From Pirellula staleyi DSM 6068 (GTDB taxonomy: Bacteria; Planctomycetota; Planctomycetia; Pirellulales; Pirellulaceae), in contig NC_013720.1 of the NCBI RefSeq assembly GCF_000025185.1, positions 6,076,001-6,140,000 of the forward strand: DNA of 64,000 nt, written 5' to 3'. Below, in pieces: positions 16,137 to 25,388 of this stretch. Within the stretch, counting starts at the first letter, position 1. Each line of letters opens with the position of its first letter. Under the pieces are notes generated by a model, which worked only from the letters and a program-made list of their open reading frames with translations, was not told where the DNA came from and searched no databases. The position numbers and the translations under genes were made by a program.

Positions 16137-19004
16137 CTATCGCCCTTTTTTGCGTCCCTTTTTCCCCTTACCACCCCCACCACCAAAGCTGGGCTTGCTG
16201 CCGGGAAACTTTTTCTTCTTACCGCCAGAGCCAAACGATCCCCCCGAGCGATCTCCGCCACCACTACTTCGCCCCCCACCGCTGCGACTGCCAAAGGACT
16301 TGCCACGCGATCCGCCACCCTGATAGCCGCCACGAGCCCCACCTTCGCGAGGCGGGCCACGATCAGGAAACTCGGGACGACTTCCCTCGTCGCGCCGAGG
16401 AGGAAAATCGGCATCGTTTTGCATTTCGTCAGGAACATCCTGCCGCATCCGCACGCCACTTCTCGGCAAGCGACTCAGATGGGTCCGATCCGACTTCAAT
16501 CGTCCGACGAATCGGAAATCGAGTTCGCGTCGATCGACATCGACCTTGGCAACCGACACGCGGAGTACGTCCCCCAGGCGGAAGCGATTTCCCGCGCGAC
16601 GACCTGTCAGCGAATGCGTGTCGCTATCGAACTTGTAGTAGTCATCTTCGAGCGACTGTATGTGAATCAAACCTTCCGCTGGAAGATCGATCCCCATCAC
16701 AAAAATCCCAAACTCCTCGACACCGGTGATCACGGCGTCCATTTCGCTGCCGACACGTTTTGATAAATAGCCGAGCAGTTTGACCTTGATCAGATCCCGC
16801 TCCGCTGCTTGAGCACGCTGCTCGCGCTCGCTGCAATGCTCGGCCAACAGCACTTGCGACGCAAAGTCGGCGGCAGGCTTTTTGCCATGAATCAGCGACC
16901 GCAGCATCCGGTGGATCGTTAGGTCGGGATAGCGCCGAATCGGCGAAGTGAAGTGGCAATAGTGCTCGCTATGCAACGCATAGTGCCCCTCCACAGCCGG
17001 GCTGTAAATCGCCTTTTGCATCGCACGCAACACGGCGTAGTTCACCGCATGCTCTTCCGGCGCGCCAGCCACTTCCTTAATCACACGCTTGATCTCGAAT
17101 CGGCTTTCGAGACTATCGCATTCGATCCCAAGTTCGCGCACAAACTTGGTCAGCACTTGCAGCTTACGCAGGTCGGGATTTTCGTGAATACGCCTTAAAA
17201 ACGGCAACTCTTTTTCGTTCAGGTGACGAGCCACCGCTTCGTTAGCGGCGAGCATAAACTCTTCGATGATCTGATGACTCTCGGTGTTCTTCGAGAGATG
17301 AGCACCGGAGACTTCCCCCTTCTTATCGAGGTCGATCTTCGTTTCAGGAAGCGAAAGCTCAATGGCCCCCCGCTCCAAACGCCGACGACGCAAAATCATC
17401 GCCAGCTCGTGCATCACGCCCAGCAGCTCGTGAACCTGTGGCTTCAACTTCTTTTTCCAAGCCTGTCGATCAGCCAGGTAGTCATCCACTTCCTCGTAGG
17501 TGAAGCGGCGACAGCTCTTGATGGCCGACAAGTAGAACTCGCTATGGAGCGGCGTCCCTTCGGGCGAAAACTCGATGATCGCCGTTTGTGCATAACGGAC
17601 TTTGTCAGGCTGTAAGCTCGCCAAGTTGTTGCTGATGATTTCGGGCAACATCGGGAGCACACGGTCGGGCAAATAGACGCTCGTAGCGCGGTCGCGTGCC
17701 TCACGATCGAGCACCGACTTCGGTTTCACGAAGTGCGAAACGTCAGCGATATGAACACCCAGCTGATAGTTGCCACTTTCCAGCTTGGTAAGTGAAATCG
17801 CATCGTCGAAATCGCGGGCATCGACAGGATCGATCGTAATGATGGTGGTTTTCGTAAAGTCGCGGCGATCGCCAATCGACTCATCGAATTTTTCCGCTTC
17901 TTCACGCGAGGCAGCGAGCACCGCTTCGGGAAATGCTTCGGGCAATTCGTACTCGCGCATGATCGACAGCGTGTCGATTCCGGGAGTGCCACGTGCTCCC
18001 AGCACCTCGGTAATCACCGCTTCCCCTTCATGCGTGTGCGAAGGGAACCGGACCATTTCGATCACGACCTTGTCGCCCGGCGCGGCACCTTTCGCACCAG
18101 GATCGCCGACCGAAATTGGCACGGCAAACACGCGCCCGTCGACTTCCACCACACCGCTGCCGCGCTGCTCTTGATAGACGCCGACAAACTGGTGGGTATC
18201 GCGCTCGAGAATCTCCACGATCTCGCCCGACTTCCGCAAACTGCGACCACCCGAGACCAGCCGCACGCGCACAATATCGCCATTGGCCGCATCTTGCGAA
18301 GCGTTTTGGGGGATGAAAATATCCTGGGTCCGGTCGCCTCGGCTGGTGACGTCGAGGGGACGGACAAAACCGAAACCAGCAGCAGCTCGCTTGAACTTGC
18401 CAGTGACCGTTTTGTCCTTGCCGCGGCGCGATGGCTTCTCTTTCAGCTTCGCAGCACGCATGGCGAGAAAGTCATCCGGATCGACCTCGGCGCTGCTGTC
18501 AGCGGCAGCTTCCTCAGCGGCAAATGCTTCCGCTTCGTCGAGCGTTTCATCGGCGAGATCATTCACCACATCGTCGGGCAGATCATCGTCGGTACTCTCG
18601 ACCGCAAGATCGCGAGCCGGTTTCGATTTTTTCGTACCCTCGCGAGCCTTCGCACTCTCGGGCGGAAGCGGTGGCAGGAGATCCGGCTTGCGGACCATGT
18701 GCGACGAGCCATAGGCCAGTTTGCCTGCCTTCACCAGCCGACGAATGGCCAGCTTGAGAGCCGGAAGTTGATCGCTGCGGAGCTTCATCTGCTTCGCAAT
18801 GACCTTGGGCTTTACCGGCTGATAGTTTTTGGCGAGCACATGAGCGAGCACCAGGGGCTCGAGCTTGCGTGCTGCGGGCGAGTCTTTCTCGAGCGGAAAA
18901 TCCGCTGGCGACTCGGGAAGCTCGGATAATGGCGAGCTATCAGAAATAGAGGAGGATTCGGGGAGGGGACGATCAGATTGTTCTTCAAATTCAGGCAAAT
19001 TCAT
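16137..19004 (-). CDS. rnr: Ribonuclease R
   Basis: A 955-residue RNase II/R exonuclease that degrades structured RNA 3' to 5'. The N-terminus is acidic and Ser/Pro-rich (residues 1-50), followed by a winged-helix region (VLAHVLAKNYQPVKPKVIAK), a linker rich in Asp/Glu/Ala, cold-shock OB folds (GKFKRAAAGFGFVRPLD), the RNB catalytic domain with TIDPVDARDFDDAISL (the metal-binding Asp cluster), DLTIHRMLRSL and ASPIRRYPDL-type HYCHFTSPIRRYPDL, and an S1 domain (VITGVEEFGIFVMG). The tail (about the last 90 residues) is Gly/Arg/Ser/Lys-rich with GG and RG repeats. The ATG at 19004 is preferred; the upstream frame is open to 19079 from a TTG. It is about 150 residues longer than E. coli RNase R because of both extensions. 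Confidence 0.96.
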   Translation of the reverse strand: MNLPEFEEQSDRPLPESSSISDSSPLSELPESPADFPLEKDSPAARKLEPLVLAHVLAKNYQPVKPKVIAKQMKLRSDQLPALKLAIRRLVKAGKLAYGSSHMVRKPDLLPPLPPESAKAREGTKKSKPARDLAVESTDDDLPDDVVNDLADETLDEAEAFAAEEAAADSSAEVDPDDFLAMRAAKLKEKPSRRGKDKTVTGKFKRAAAGFGFVRPLDVTSRGDRTQDIFIPQNASQDAANGDIVRVRLVSGGRSLRKSGEIVEILERDTHQFVGVYQEQRGSGVVEVDGRVFAVPISVGDPGAKGAAPGDKVVIEMVRFPSHTHEGEAVITEVLGARGTPGIDTLSIMREYELPEAFPEAVLAASREEAEKFDESIGDRRDFTKTTIITIDPVDARDFDDAISLTKLESGNYQLGVHIADVSHFVKPKSVLDREARDRATSVYLPDRVLPMLPEIISNNLASLQPDKVRYAQTAIIEFSPEGTPLHSEFYLSAIKSCRRFTYEEVDDYLADRQAWKKKLKPQVHELLGVMHELAMILRRRRLERGAIELSLPETKIDLDKKGEVSGAHLSKNTESHQIIEEFMLAANEAVARHLNEKELPFLRRIHENPDLRKLQVLTKFVRELGIECDSLESRFEIKRVIKEVAGAPEEHAVNYAVLRAMQKAIYSPAVEGHYALHSEHYCHFTSPIRRYPDLTIHRMLRSLIHGKKPAADFASQVLLAEHCSEREQRAQAAERDLIKVKLLGYLSKRVGSEMDAVITGVEEFGIFVMGIDLPAEGLIHIQSLEDDYYKFDSDTHSLTGRRAGNRFRLGDVLRVSVAKVDVDRRELDFRFVGRLKSDRTHLSRLPRSGVRMRQDVPDEMQNDADFPPRRDEGSRPEFPDRGPPREGGARGGYQGGGSRGKSFGSRSGGGRSSGGGDRSGGSFGSGGKKKKFPGSKPSFGGGGGKGKKGRKKGR

Positions 19005-19136
19005 ACAACTACTGTGACGCACCCCAGGCTCAATGCCAAGGGGCAAACCAACAAAAAACCTTTCCAAAACATGTGTCAAAACAAAGACTTACAACCAAAC
19101 TTGGCTGCATAGCAAAGTGTACGCTGCGGCTCGCGA

Positions 19137-20285
19137 TTAGCAAGCTAGATGCGCGGGACCTGCCGGGGGTTCACTTAAAACTCCCAAACCGTTGGGGCTA
19201 AAGTGGTTCGAGCCACCCGGTAAATGCCGACAAATCTCGCGCAAGGCTGCAGGAGTGCCATCGAGAAACGGTCGATGCGTGGCGATCGAGACCCGCTGAT
19301 CTTCCACCCCTTCGAGGAAATCGAAAAAGTGCCGCTCCTCGAAGCTCTCGATGTTCGTCCAGCGACCAGCATTCATACTTTGCAAAAAGTGGGCATTAAT
19401 CATCTGCTCGTGGTGATCTTCTTCCGGAAGCGCCAGCACTGGCTTACCGAGATAAAGTGCCTCGCCAAGCGACTGATTACCAGCCGCTCCCACTAGTGCA
19501 CGGCACTGGGCCAGATCGTCGACAAACGTCGTTTCACTCACAGGAAAAAACCGGAGTGGCCCTTCGCTCGGTCGTGATCCTAAACCATACACCCGCACCT
19601 CTTGGCGGCTCTTGCGGAGCACATCGAGCACCTGCCGAGGGGTGTTGGGGCGTAGGTAGCTCAGCAAAAAATCCCCGGTTTCCGCTTGCTTCTCCCGAAT
19701 CTCGGGACGCAGCAATGGGCCCACCTGCAGCACATGCTCGTATTTCTTACGCAGCGGCGCGCGAAAGAAACTCGAGACAATCGTCGCCTGCTGTCCCGTG
19801 TGATGGGCGTGCACCGCGAGCTTCATCAGCTTGGCATAGTGCCGCAGCCGCGTGGGGAGGGACGATAGATCGCAAGCGACCAAAAAATGCTGATGATTGA
19901 GACTCAAAAACGGTATACCAGCCGCTCGTGCCGCGCGTGGAAGCGACGGTTCGAAGTCGGCGATCACCAGATCGGGTCGCTCCTCTTGAATCGTCCGCCT
20001 CAGACTTCGCACCAGCCCTGGCAGCCGCCACAGGTACCCCAGGCCATGAGCAATGCTCTTCATTAAATCGAGGCGACCACGCGAGTAGTGAAACCGGAGC
20101 CCCGGAAGCGGCCGAACTTCCACATTCGGAAAGCCTGCCGGATAGCGCGGGGCCAGAAACTCATATGCTTGATCGGGAGCGAACAAAACGAGCTGATGCT
20201 CGTGCCTCAATTGCTCGACAACCGAGCGTACACGTGTCGCATGACCGCGACCTTCTCCTGCCATGCTGTAAAAAATCTTAGCCAT
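19137..20285 (-). CDS. Glycosyltransferase, MurG/UGT-like (GT-B fold)
   Basis: A 382-residue protein with the GT-B opening MAKIFYSMAGEGRGHATRVR (glycine-rich donor/acceptor loop) and, in the C-terminal half, CRALVGAAGNQSLGEALYLG with KPVLALPEEDHHEQMINAHF, matching the nucleotide-sugar-binding motif of UGT/MurG-like enzymes (here H/G-G..S..E.l..G.P.l..P...E). The substrate cannot be read; it probably adds a sugar to a lipid or cell-envelope acceptor. An AGGAG lies 9 bases upstream of the ATG. It follows the LpxH-like gene by about 35 bases and is probably in the same operon, which supports an envelope lipid or glycolipid role. Confidence 0.85.
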   Translation of the reverse strand: MAKIFYSMAGEGRGHATRVRSVVEQLRHEHQLVLFAPDQAYEFLAPRYPAGFPNVEVRPLPGLRFHYSRGRLDLMKSIAHGLGYLWRLPGLVRSLRRTIQEERPDLVIADFEPSLPRAARAAGIPFLSLNHQHFLVACDLSSLPTRLRHYAKLMKLAVHAHHTGQQATIVSSFFRAPLRKKYEHVLQVGPLLRPEIREKQAETGDFLLSYLRPNTPRQVLDVLRKSRQEVRVYGLGSRPSEGPLRFFPVSETTFVDDLAQCRALVGAAGNQSLGEALYLGKPVLALPEEDHHEQMINAHFLQSMNAGRWTNIESFEERHFFDFLEGVEDQRVSIATHRPFLDGTPAALREICRHLPGGSNHFSPNGLGVLSEPPAGPAHLAC

Positions 20286-20320
20286 CGGGAATCGCTCCTG
20301 GGAAAGGTGCTCGTTCCGAA

Positions 20321-21193
20321 TCAGACGGCGACTGGCAGGCGAGGTTGTGCGATCACAAGTTGTTCGTTGATCCGGCGCATTTCTTGGGAAAATCCGATTT
20401 CTTTCGGAGGGGACAGCTGCACTGGACAGCTGTTTTCGCTATCAAAATCGAGATGCAGCACCTCGAGCGAACCGTCGGTGTACTCCATCAATGCCGACCG
20501 ATTCTCGACCCAGTCTCCCGTGTTGAAATAGTCGACCCCATGCCAGCGCGTAGCCGTTGGGGTATGCACATGCCCGCAAATCACCCCCTGGCAATCGTGA
20601 TCCATCGCCGCTGCTGCCAGGCGCTGCTCGAAGTTGCTGACAAACTTCACCGCCTGCTTCACTTGACGCTTGACCGAGCTGCTTAAATAGCACGGCGCGA
20701 AACCGGCGAACCGCCGAACGCGGTCGACCCGATTGCTCAGCCACATCAGCGAGTCGTAGGCCACGGAACCAACGACCGAAAGCCACTGCGCGCGAATCTC
20801 GACGTTATCAAACTGATCGCCATGCAGCACCAAAAACCGCTGACCTTCGGAGGTCACATGAATGAACTGATCGGCGACATGGACAAAACCAAAATCGACG
20901 AGAAAGTGACGGAGAAAACTGTCGTGATTTCCAGGGGTATAACGGACAATCGTCCCCCGATTTCCGAGTTCGAACAGTCGCTTCAGGATCTTGTTGTAGA
21001 TGGGAGTCCAGTGCCACGACTTGCGAAGCCGCCAACCATCGACGATATCGCCGACAAGGTAGAGATACTCGGGCTCGTGTCGCTCGAGAAATGCGAGGAG
21101 CGCTTCGGCCTGTGAATAATGACAGCCTAGATGCGTATCGCTCAGAAAAACGGTGCGGACCCGACGCCGGGGCCTTCCTTGGCAATGAATCAT
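20321..21193 (-). CDS. LpxH-like UDP-2,3-diacylglucosamine diphosphatase/metallophosphoesterase
   Basis: About 290 residues. Calcineurin-like phosphoesterase motifs are complete: FLSDTHLG (D-x-H), YLVGDIVDGW (GD..D), RYTPGNHD (GNHD), LHGDQFD and CGHVHTPTA (GHxH). The GDIVDGWRLRKSWHWTPIYN and HGDQFDN segments match COG2908, which includes LpxH of lipid A synthesis and larger related phosphatases. The start is uncertain: ATG at 21193 has GAGGG six bases upstream, while 21205 is also an ATG and the frame is open to 21256. Linked to the glycosyltransferase downstream, suggesting a lipid or glycolipid phosphatase step. Confidence 0.87.
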   Translation of the reverse strand: MIHCQGRPRRRVRTVFLSDTHLGCHYSQAEALLAFLERHEPEYLYLVGDIVDGWRLRKSWHWTPIYNKILKRLFELGNRGTIVRYTPGNHDSFLRHFLVDFGFVHVADQFIHVTSEGQRFLVLHGDQFDNVEIRAQWLSVVGSVAYDSLMWLSNRVDRVRRFAGFAPCYLSSSVKRQVKQAVKFVSNFEQRLAAAAMDHDCQGVICGHVHTPTATRWHGVDYFNTGDWVENRSALMEYTDGSLEVLHLDFDSENSCPVQLSPPKEIGFSQEMRRINEQLVIAQPRLPVAV

Positions 21194-21205
21194 GGCGGCC
21201 CTCAT

Positions 21206-21691
21206 TAGGTTGTAGTGATTGGTCCGCTGCAAATCCTCGAGCAGCCGACCCTTCACCCAGGAAGTCTCTAGAACTCCTTCTTACCCATAGTCGCCCGCTG
21301 GCTTTAGTTCTTCGTGAGGTATTGATGAATTGCTCGCGAAGTGCGCACAATTTCTGACAGAATTATGCTGCACTTTCGCCAGAATTGCGCCACAGTTGCT
21401 TGAAACTTCGTCACGACCTCTTCAAGAGATCGTGACTGAGTCCACAAGACTGATGAAGAAGCGGTGAAGAAACCGGCCCACTGTTCCACCGATTGCGCCG
21501 TGCTTACGAGAAAAGTGCCAGCCAACTGCACCTATCTTTGAGAGCTTCCGCCATGACTGCGGAGCCCGCCACAAGCCAGTCTTCCAATGAAAGATGTTGC
21601 AGGAGCTAGTGGGCACGGCGCACAACAACATGCTTCAGGCAGTGTTCTTGAATCTGCCGAATCTGACTCAAGAGCGTTTAGCGTTTGTTGA
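21206..21691. other. Intergenic region without a recognised gene
   Basis: About 490 bases between the phosphoesterase start and the small secreted protein stop. Short open frames on both strands have no recognisable features and do not look coding. The region contains an almost perfect 27-bp palindrome (listed separately). Confidence 0.5.
21410..21436. repeat. 27-bp near-perfect palindrome
   Basis: GTCACGA-C-CTCTT-C-AAGAG-A-TCGTGAC is symmetric around the central C, with a single C/A mismatch in each arm. Being so long and near-perfect it could be a protein binding site or a hairpin at the 3' end of an upstream transcript; no T-run follows on either side. Confidence 0.5.
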
Positions 21692-22090
21692 CTACTGTTC
21701 CTTAATCCCATCAATGACGTCCGGCGTGCCACGAGCACTTTCGTAAAAGATTCTTAGCATCGGCCGTCCCTTCTCATCTTTGCCAGCAAATTCACTCCGG
21801 ACATGTTTCCAGCCGTCGGGAAGGAATGCTAAGGGTTTACTCCAGCTGATTTCTCCCTTGTCATTGATCTTGAATTCCTTAAATTCCCCTGCCTCTTCGT
21901 CACGGTAGGTCGACTTACGAATTTCAATCTCCCCCAGATTAATCAGCGAGGCACCCGAGATTTTCATCAATGTGTAGAGCCCCTCGGGAACGGGCCCCTT
22001 CTCTGCTGCGTCCGACGCAGATGTGCAAACCATCGACCCAGCCAACATAGCGCACGACAACACCAACGAAACGTAGCGAGCTTGAATCAT
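21692..22090 (-). CDS. Small secreted hypothetical protein
   Basis: A 132-residue protein starting at an ATG preceded by AAGG about 8 bases upstream; the frame is open further upstream but those residues look non-coding. The first 30 residues (MIQARYVSLVLSCAMLAGSM...) form a signal peptide. The mature part, AEKGPVPEGLYTLMKISGAS onward, ends in the acidic/basic mixture WKHVRSEFAGKDEKGRPMLR and has no motif I recognise. It resembles the short secreted hypothetical proteins common in Pirellulaceae, and no function is assigned. Confidence 0.6.
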   Translation of the reverse strand: MIQARYVSLVLSCAMLAGSMVCTSASDAAEKGPVPEGLYTLMKISGASLINLGEIEIRKSTYRDEEAGEFKEFKINDKGEISWSKPLAFLPDGWKHVRSEFAGKDEKGRPMLRIFYESARGTPDVIDGIKEQ

Positions 22091-22306
22091 AAACTGGAAC
22101 CTTATGAATGGAGAAACGAACCAACTACGAAAAGTGAGCACTGAAAAACGGATGCGTTCATCTGGAACATGGCTGCAGTGGCTTAGGGCTTCGCACGGAA
22201 ACCGCGACGTTGCGTGGCTCGCAAGTGACCTCCCGTTTCTCACAACGAAGTTCGTGGTTACCGATCGCTGGCAGGTGGAATCGGCACTGCCAGTCGCGCA
22301 AACGAT

Positions 22307-23281
22307 TTAGGGTTGCGGCTTCGAGCCTTTATAGAATTTGCGTGCAAGGGGAGCGTTATAGGTGGTCCAAGGGGATTCGCTATTAATGTCTTCGCGCAAG
22401 AGTTGGCCGACGGCATAGATCTTGGCATCAAGATTGTCTAAATAGTGCAAGGCGATCGCTTCCAAAGTCATCGGGAGTTTCGGGCTGCCGAACTCATATT
22501 CGCCGTGATGGCTCAAGATCATGTGCTTGATTCGGAGCAGCATCTCCTGCGGGAAAGTCTCGCCGGTGAGCTGCTGGTAGTCTCGCACTTTCTCTTCAAC
22601 CATGCTCACGGCCATGACAATGTGGCCAATCAGCTGGCCTTCGTCGCTATAGCCTAGTTCGCGCTCGTAGGTGAGCTCGTTGATTTTGCCAGCGTCGTGC
22701 AAAAAGACGCCGATGCGAAGCATGTCTGGGTCGATTTCGGGATAGCGAGCCGCCACTACGGCACACAGTTCCATCAGACTGACGACATGCGCCAGCAGAC
22801 CGCCGCGATAGGCGTGGTGATTCTTGATTCCAGCGGGGGCCTGCGTGAACTTGGTCATGAAGTTTTCGTCGACCAGGAAACACTCCGCCAGGTCGCGCAG
22901 CGGGGCGCTAGTCATGCCGCGCAGCATTTCGGCCAGCCGCGAAGCAAGTGCGTCGATCTCGGCGGTGCTGACGCTTTGAAAATCAGCTTCGTCGACTTTC
23001 GTGGCGTCGACCGGGTCGATCCGAGTCACGATCATCTGCATGCCACCGTTGTAAAGCTGCGTCGTCCCCTGCACACGCAAATAGTGCCCCACCTCGACCG
23101 ACTGTCCCAGTTGCTCGGTAACGTTCCAGAGCATGCCAGTGAGCGAGCCGGTTTTGTCGGTCATGCGCAGCTGCAAGTAGAGATTGCCATTGCGGTTGGC
23201 TCTCAGCTGCTTGTCGGCGACCAAGTAAACTTCATCGACAGTTTCACGTTCGGCGAGCTGATTGATATAGCGTCGGGGCAT
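22307..23281 (-). CDS. YhaM-like 3'-5' exonuclease (OB fold plus HD domain)
   Basis: A 324-residue protein with an N-terminal OB-fold nucleic-acid-binding domain (YLVADKQLRANRNGNLYLQL, GSLTGMLWNVTE, VGHYLRVQGTTQLYNGGMQM) and a C-terminal HD domain (AYRGGLLAHVVSLMELC, GVFLHDAGKINELTYE, ILSHHGEYEFGS). This pairing is diagnostic of the YhaM/CBF1 exoribonuclease family. All HD metal-binding residues are present (H...HD...H...H...D, ending LDNLDAKI). The expected length is about 310-330. There is no clear Shine-Dalgarno sequence. Confidence 0.93.
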   Translation of the reverse strand: MPRRYINQLAERETVDEVYLVADKQLRANRNGNLYLQLRMTDKTGSLTGMLWNVTEQLGQSVEVGHYLRVQGTTQLYNGGMQMIVTRIDPVDATKVDEADFQSVSTAEIDALASRLAEMLRGMTSAPLRDLAECFLVDENFMTKFTQAPAGIKNHHAYRGGLLAHVVSLMELCAVVAARYPEIDPDMLRIGVFLHDAGKINELTYERELGYSDEGQLIGHIVMAVSMVEEKVRDYQQLTGETFPQEMLLRIKHMILSHHGEYEFGSPKLPMTLEAIALHYLDNLDAKIYAVGQLLREDINSESPWTTYNAPLARKFYKGSKPQP

Positions 23282-23417
23282 GTCGCAGGAAGCTTTCGTG
23301 AGCTGCTAGGGAGCGGAATCGTTCGACGATCGCTTGTGGCTTGCGGCCACCACAACCACCCGTTTAAGGGGTCTAATTTTGCGTACGGATGTACAGCGAA
23401 CCTCAGGGCCGCGCCAC

Positions 23418-23446
23418 TTGTCGGTCTAGGGCGATCTGACTACCAT
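23418..23446 (+). promoter_or_regulatory. Candidate promoter of ilvH
   Basis: TTGTCG (23418-23423) and TACCAT (23441-23446) with a 17-base spacer, about 32 bases upstream of the ilvH start codon (23479). Matches housekeeping consensus at 4 of 6 positions in both boxes. Confidence 0.4.
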
Positions 23447-23478
23447 AACAGTTTCCCTAATTTTGTGGGAGTTCCACT

Positions 23479-24039
23479 ATGCGTCACGTTCTCTCCGCTG
23501 TTGTACAAAACGTCCCAGGCGTCCTGGCACACATCAGCGGCATGCTTGCTTCGCGCGGCTACAACATCGACTCGCTGGCTGTCGGCGAGACTCAAGAGCC
23601 CAATCTTTCGCGGATGACGTTTGTCGTCATGGGCGATGATCGCGTGCTCGAGCAGGTCCGCAAGCAGCTTGAGAAGATCGTGACTGTGGTGCGTGTCGAC
23701 GATGTTAGCTCGCAAGAGCATGTCGAACGTGATTTGATGCTCCTGAAGGTTTCGGCCCCCGCCGGGACGCAGCGTACCGAGATTCGTGAACTGGTTGATA
23801 TCTTCCGCGGTCGCATCGTCGACGTCGGCGAAACCGAGATGATGATTGAAATTTCGGGTCGCGAGCAGAAGGTCGAAGCCTTCATCGATCGCATGCGTCC
23901 CTACGGAATCCTCGAACTCGTGCGAACTGGTCGGATTGCGATGGTTCGCGGACAGAGTAAGCCACGCGGCATCGACGATGGGATTCCAATCACGACCGAG
24001 ACACCCAATCGCGAATATGCGAGCACCGATGGCCTGTAG
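23479..24039 (+). CDS. ilvH: Acetolactate synthase small (regulatory) subunit
   Basis: A 186-residue protein with an N-terminal ACT domain (HVLSAVVQNVPGVLAHISGM, LASRGYNIDSLAVGETQEPN, LSRMTFVVMGDD) and a C-terminal ALS_ss_C domain (LMLLKVSAPAGTQRTEIREL, KVEAFIDRMRPYGILELVRT GRIAM). It regulates acetohydroxyacid synthase, giving valine feedback inhibition and full activity. The large subunit (ilvB) is not in this window. It lies 217 bases upstream of ilvC, which carries the next step in valine/isoleucine/leucine synthesis. Confidence 0.97.
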   Translation: MRHVLSAVVQNVPGVLAHISGMLASRGYNIDSLAVGETQEPNLSRMTFVVMGDDRVLEQVRKQLEKIVTVVRVDDVSSQEHVERDLMLLKVSAPAGTQRTEIRELVDIFRGRIVDVGETEMMIEISGREQKVEAFIDRMRPYGILELVRTGRIAMVRGQSKPRGIDDGIPITTETPNREYASTDGL

Positions 24040-24076
24040 TTCGCTACTCGCCTTCCGCTCGTCGAAATCGCATCCA

Positions 24077-24163
24077 ATGCCAACGATCGCTCGACACATC
24101 ACCATGTCGGGCGATTCGCGTTTAAGTCCCTCCAATACGTCGATTTTTGCGTTGCTGGTGTAG
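24077..24163 (+). CDS. Possible 28-codon leader ORF upstream of ilvC
   Basis: A short frame in the ilvH-ilvC gap, ATG at 24077, stop at 24161-24163. The peptide ends SIFALLV, so the last seven codons include Ile, Phe, Leu, Leu and Val, and a perfect palindrome (24183-24198) starts 20 bases after the stop. This is the geometry of an attenuator leader peptide, but the branched-chain codons are few compared with known ilv leaders, and there is no evident Shine-Dalgarno sequence. Very tentative. Confidence 0.2.
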   Translation: MPTIARHITMSGDSRLSPSNTSIFALLV

Positions 24164-24179
24164 CTTTCAAGCGAGCTCG

Positions 24180-24201
24180 TGGGGCAAAACGTTTTGCCAC
24201 A
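24180..24201. promoter_or_regulatory. Perfect 16-bp palindrome upstream of ilvC
   Basis: GGCAAAACGTTTTGCC (24183-24198) is a perfect self-complementary 16-mer, extended by GTG...CAC on the outside with one mismatch on each side. It lies 59-74 bases before the ilvC start codon, after the ilvH stop. No T-run follows, so a protein operator, or the stem of an attenuator with the preceding mini-ORF, is more likely than a plain terminator. Confidence 0.45.
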
Positions 24202-24256
24202 CAACTCGCCTTACAACACACTCTCCCCCTTCTATTTTGCTTAGGAATTTCCGTCG

Positions 24257-25261
24257 ATGGCTGCCACGATCTATTACGACAATGATGCCGATCTCTCGCT
24301 GCTGAAGAACAAGACCATTGCCATTCTCGGCTACGGTTCGCAAGGTCATGCTCAGGCTCAAAACCTGCGCGACAGCGGTTGCAACGTCATCATCGGCCAG
24401 CGCCCTGGCAGCCCTAACTACGATCTTGCTGTGAAGCACGGCTTCAAGCCGATGAGCGCTGAAGAAGCGACCAAAGCGGCTGACATCATCAACATCCTGC
24501 TCCCCGACGAAGTGCAAGGGGACGTCTATCGCGCCAGCATCAAGCCGAACCTGAAGCCCGGCAACATCCTGATGGCTTCGCACGGTTTCAACATGCACTT
24601 CGGCCAGGTCGAGCCACCTGCCGGTGTCGATGCGATGCTGGTCGCCCCAAAGGGTCCTGGCCACCTCGTTCGCAGTGAATTCGAAAAGGGTGGTGGCGTT
24701 CCTGGTCTCATCGCCATTGCTCCCGGCAGCAGCGCCGACACCATCAAGTACGGTCTGGCCTACGCCAAGGGGATCGGTGCCACCCGCGGTGGTGTGATCC
24801 AAACCACGATTGCTGAAGAAACCGAAACCGACCTGTTCGGCGAGCAAGTCGTTCTGTGCGGTGGCGTTAGCGAACTGGTGAAGGCTGGTTTCGAAACGCT
24901 CGTCGAAGCCGGTTATCAGCCAGAAATGGCCTACTTCGAATGTATGCACGAACTCAAGCTGATCGTCGACCTGTTCTATCAGGGTGGTCTGAACTACATG
25001 CGTTACAGCGTGTCGAACACCGCTGAATACGGCGACTACACTCGCGGTCCTCGTATCGTGACCGAAGAGACCAAGAAGGAAATGAAGAAGATCCTCAAGG
25101 AAATCCAGAACGGCACTTTTGCCCGCGAATGGATCCTCGAGAACAAGGCTGGCGCTCCTGGCTTCAAGGCCACCCGTCGCAACGAACGTGGTCACCAGAT
25201 CGAAGAAGTCGGTCGCCGCCTCCGCAAGCTCATGACTTGGATTAACGCCAAGGAAGTGTAG
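24257..25261 (+). CDS. ilvC: Ketol-acid reductoisomerase
   Basis: A 334-residue class I (short) reductoisomerase that converts acetolactate or acetohydroxybutyrate to the dihydroxy acid with NADPH. The N-terminal Rossmann motif is [21 protein letters not shown], followed by [12 protein letters not shown]; the C-terminal knotted domain has the catalytic region [21 protein letters not shown] and [18 protein letters not shown], containing the Mg-binding acidic residues (D..E, E). Length and motifs match the family. The RPGSPN loop suggests NADPH specificity, which is inference. Expression is probably linked to ilvH. Confidence 0.98.
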   Translation: MAATIYYDNDADLSLLKNKTIAILGYGSQGHAQAQNLRDSGCNVIIGQRPGSPNYDLAVKHGFKPMSAEEATKAADIINILLPDEVQGDVYRASIKPNLKPGNILMASHGFNMHFGQVEPPAGVDAMLVAPKGPGHLVRSEFEKGGGVPGLIAIAPGSSADTIKYGLAYAKGIGATRGGVIQTTIAEETETDLFGEQVVLCGGVSELVKAGFETLVEAGYQPEMAYFECMHELKLIVDLFYQGGLNYMRYSVSNTAEYGDYTRGPRIVTEETKKEMKKILKEIQNGTFAREWILENKAGAPGFKATRRNERGHQIEEVGRRLRKLMTWINAKEV

Positions 25262-25388
25262 TCGAAAAAATAGGTCTCCGAAGCCTGACTCGCCGAAAGC
25301 TAGTGGGACTGCTACGATAAAGAATGTCGTAGTAGTCGCTGGATGGTGCGAGCGACGGACGAAACTGCAAGTTTTGGAACCACTGGCT

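Noticed and set aside
24167-25195. Minus-strand 342-codon open frame inside ilvC
   Set aside because: Antisense shadow of ilvC.
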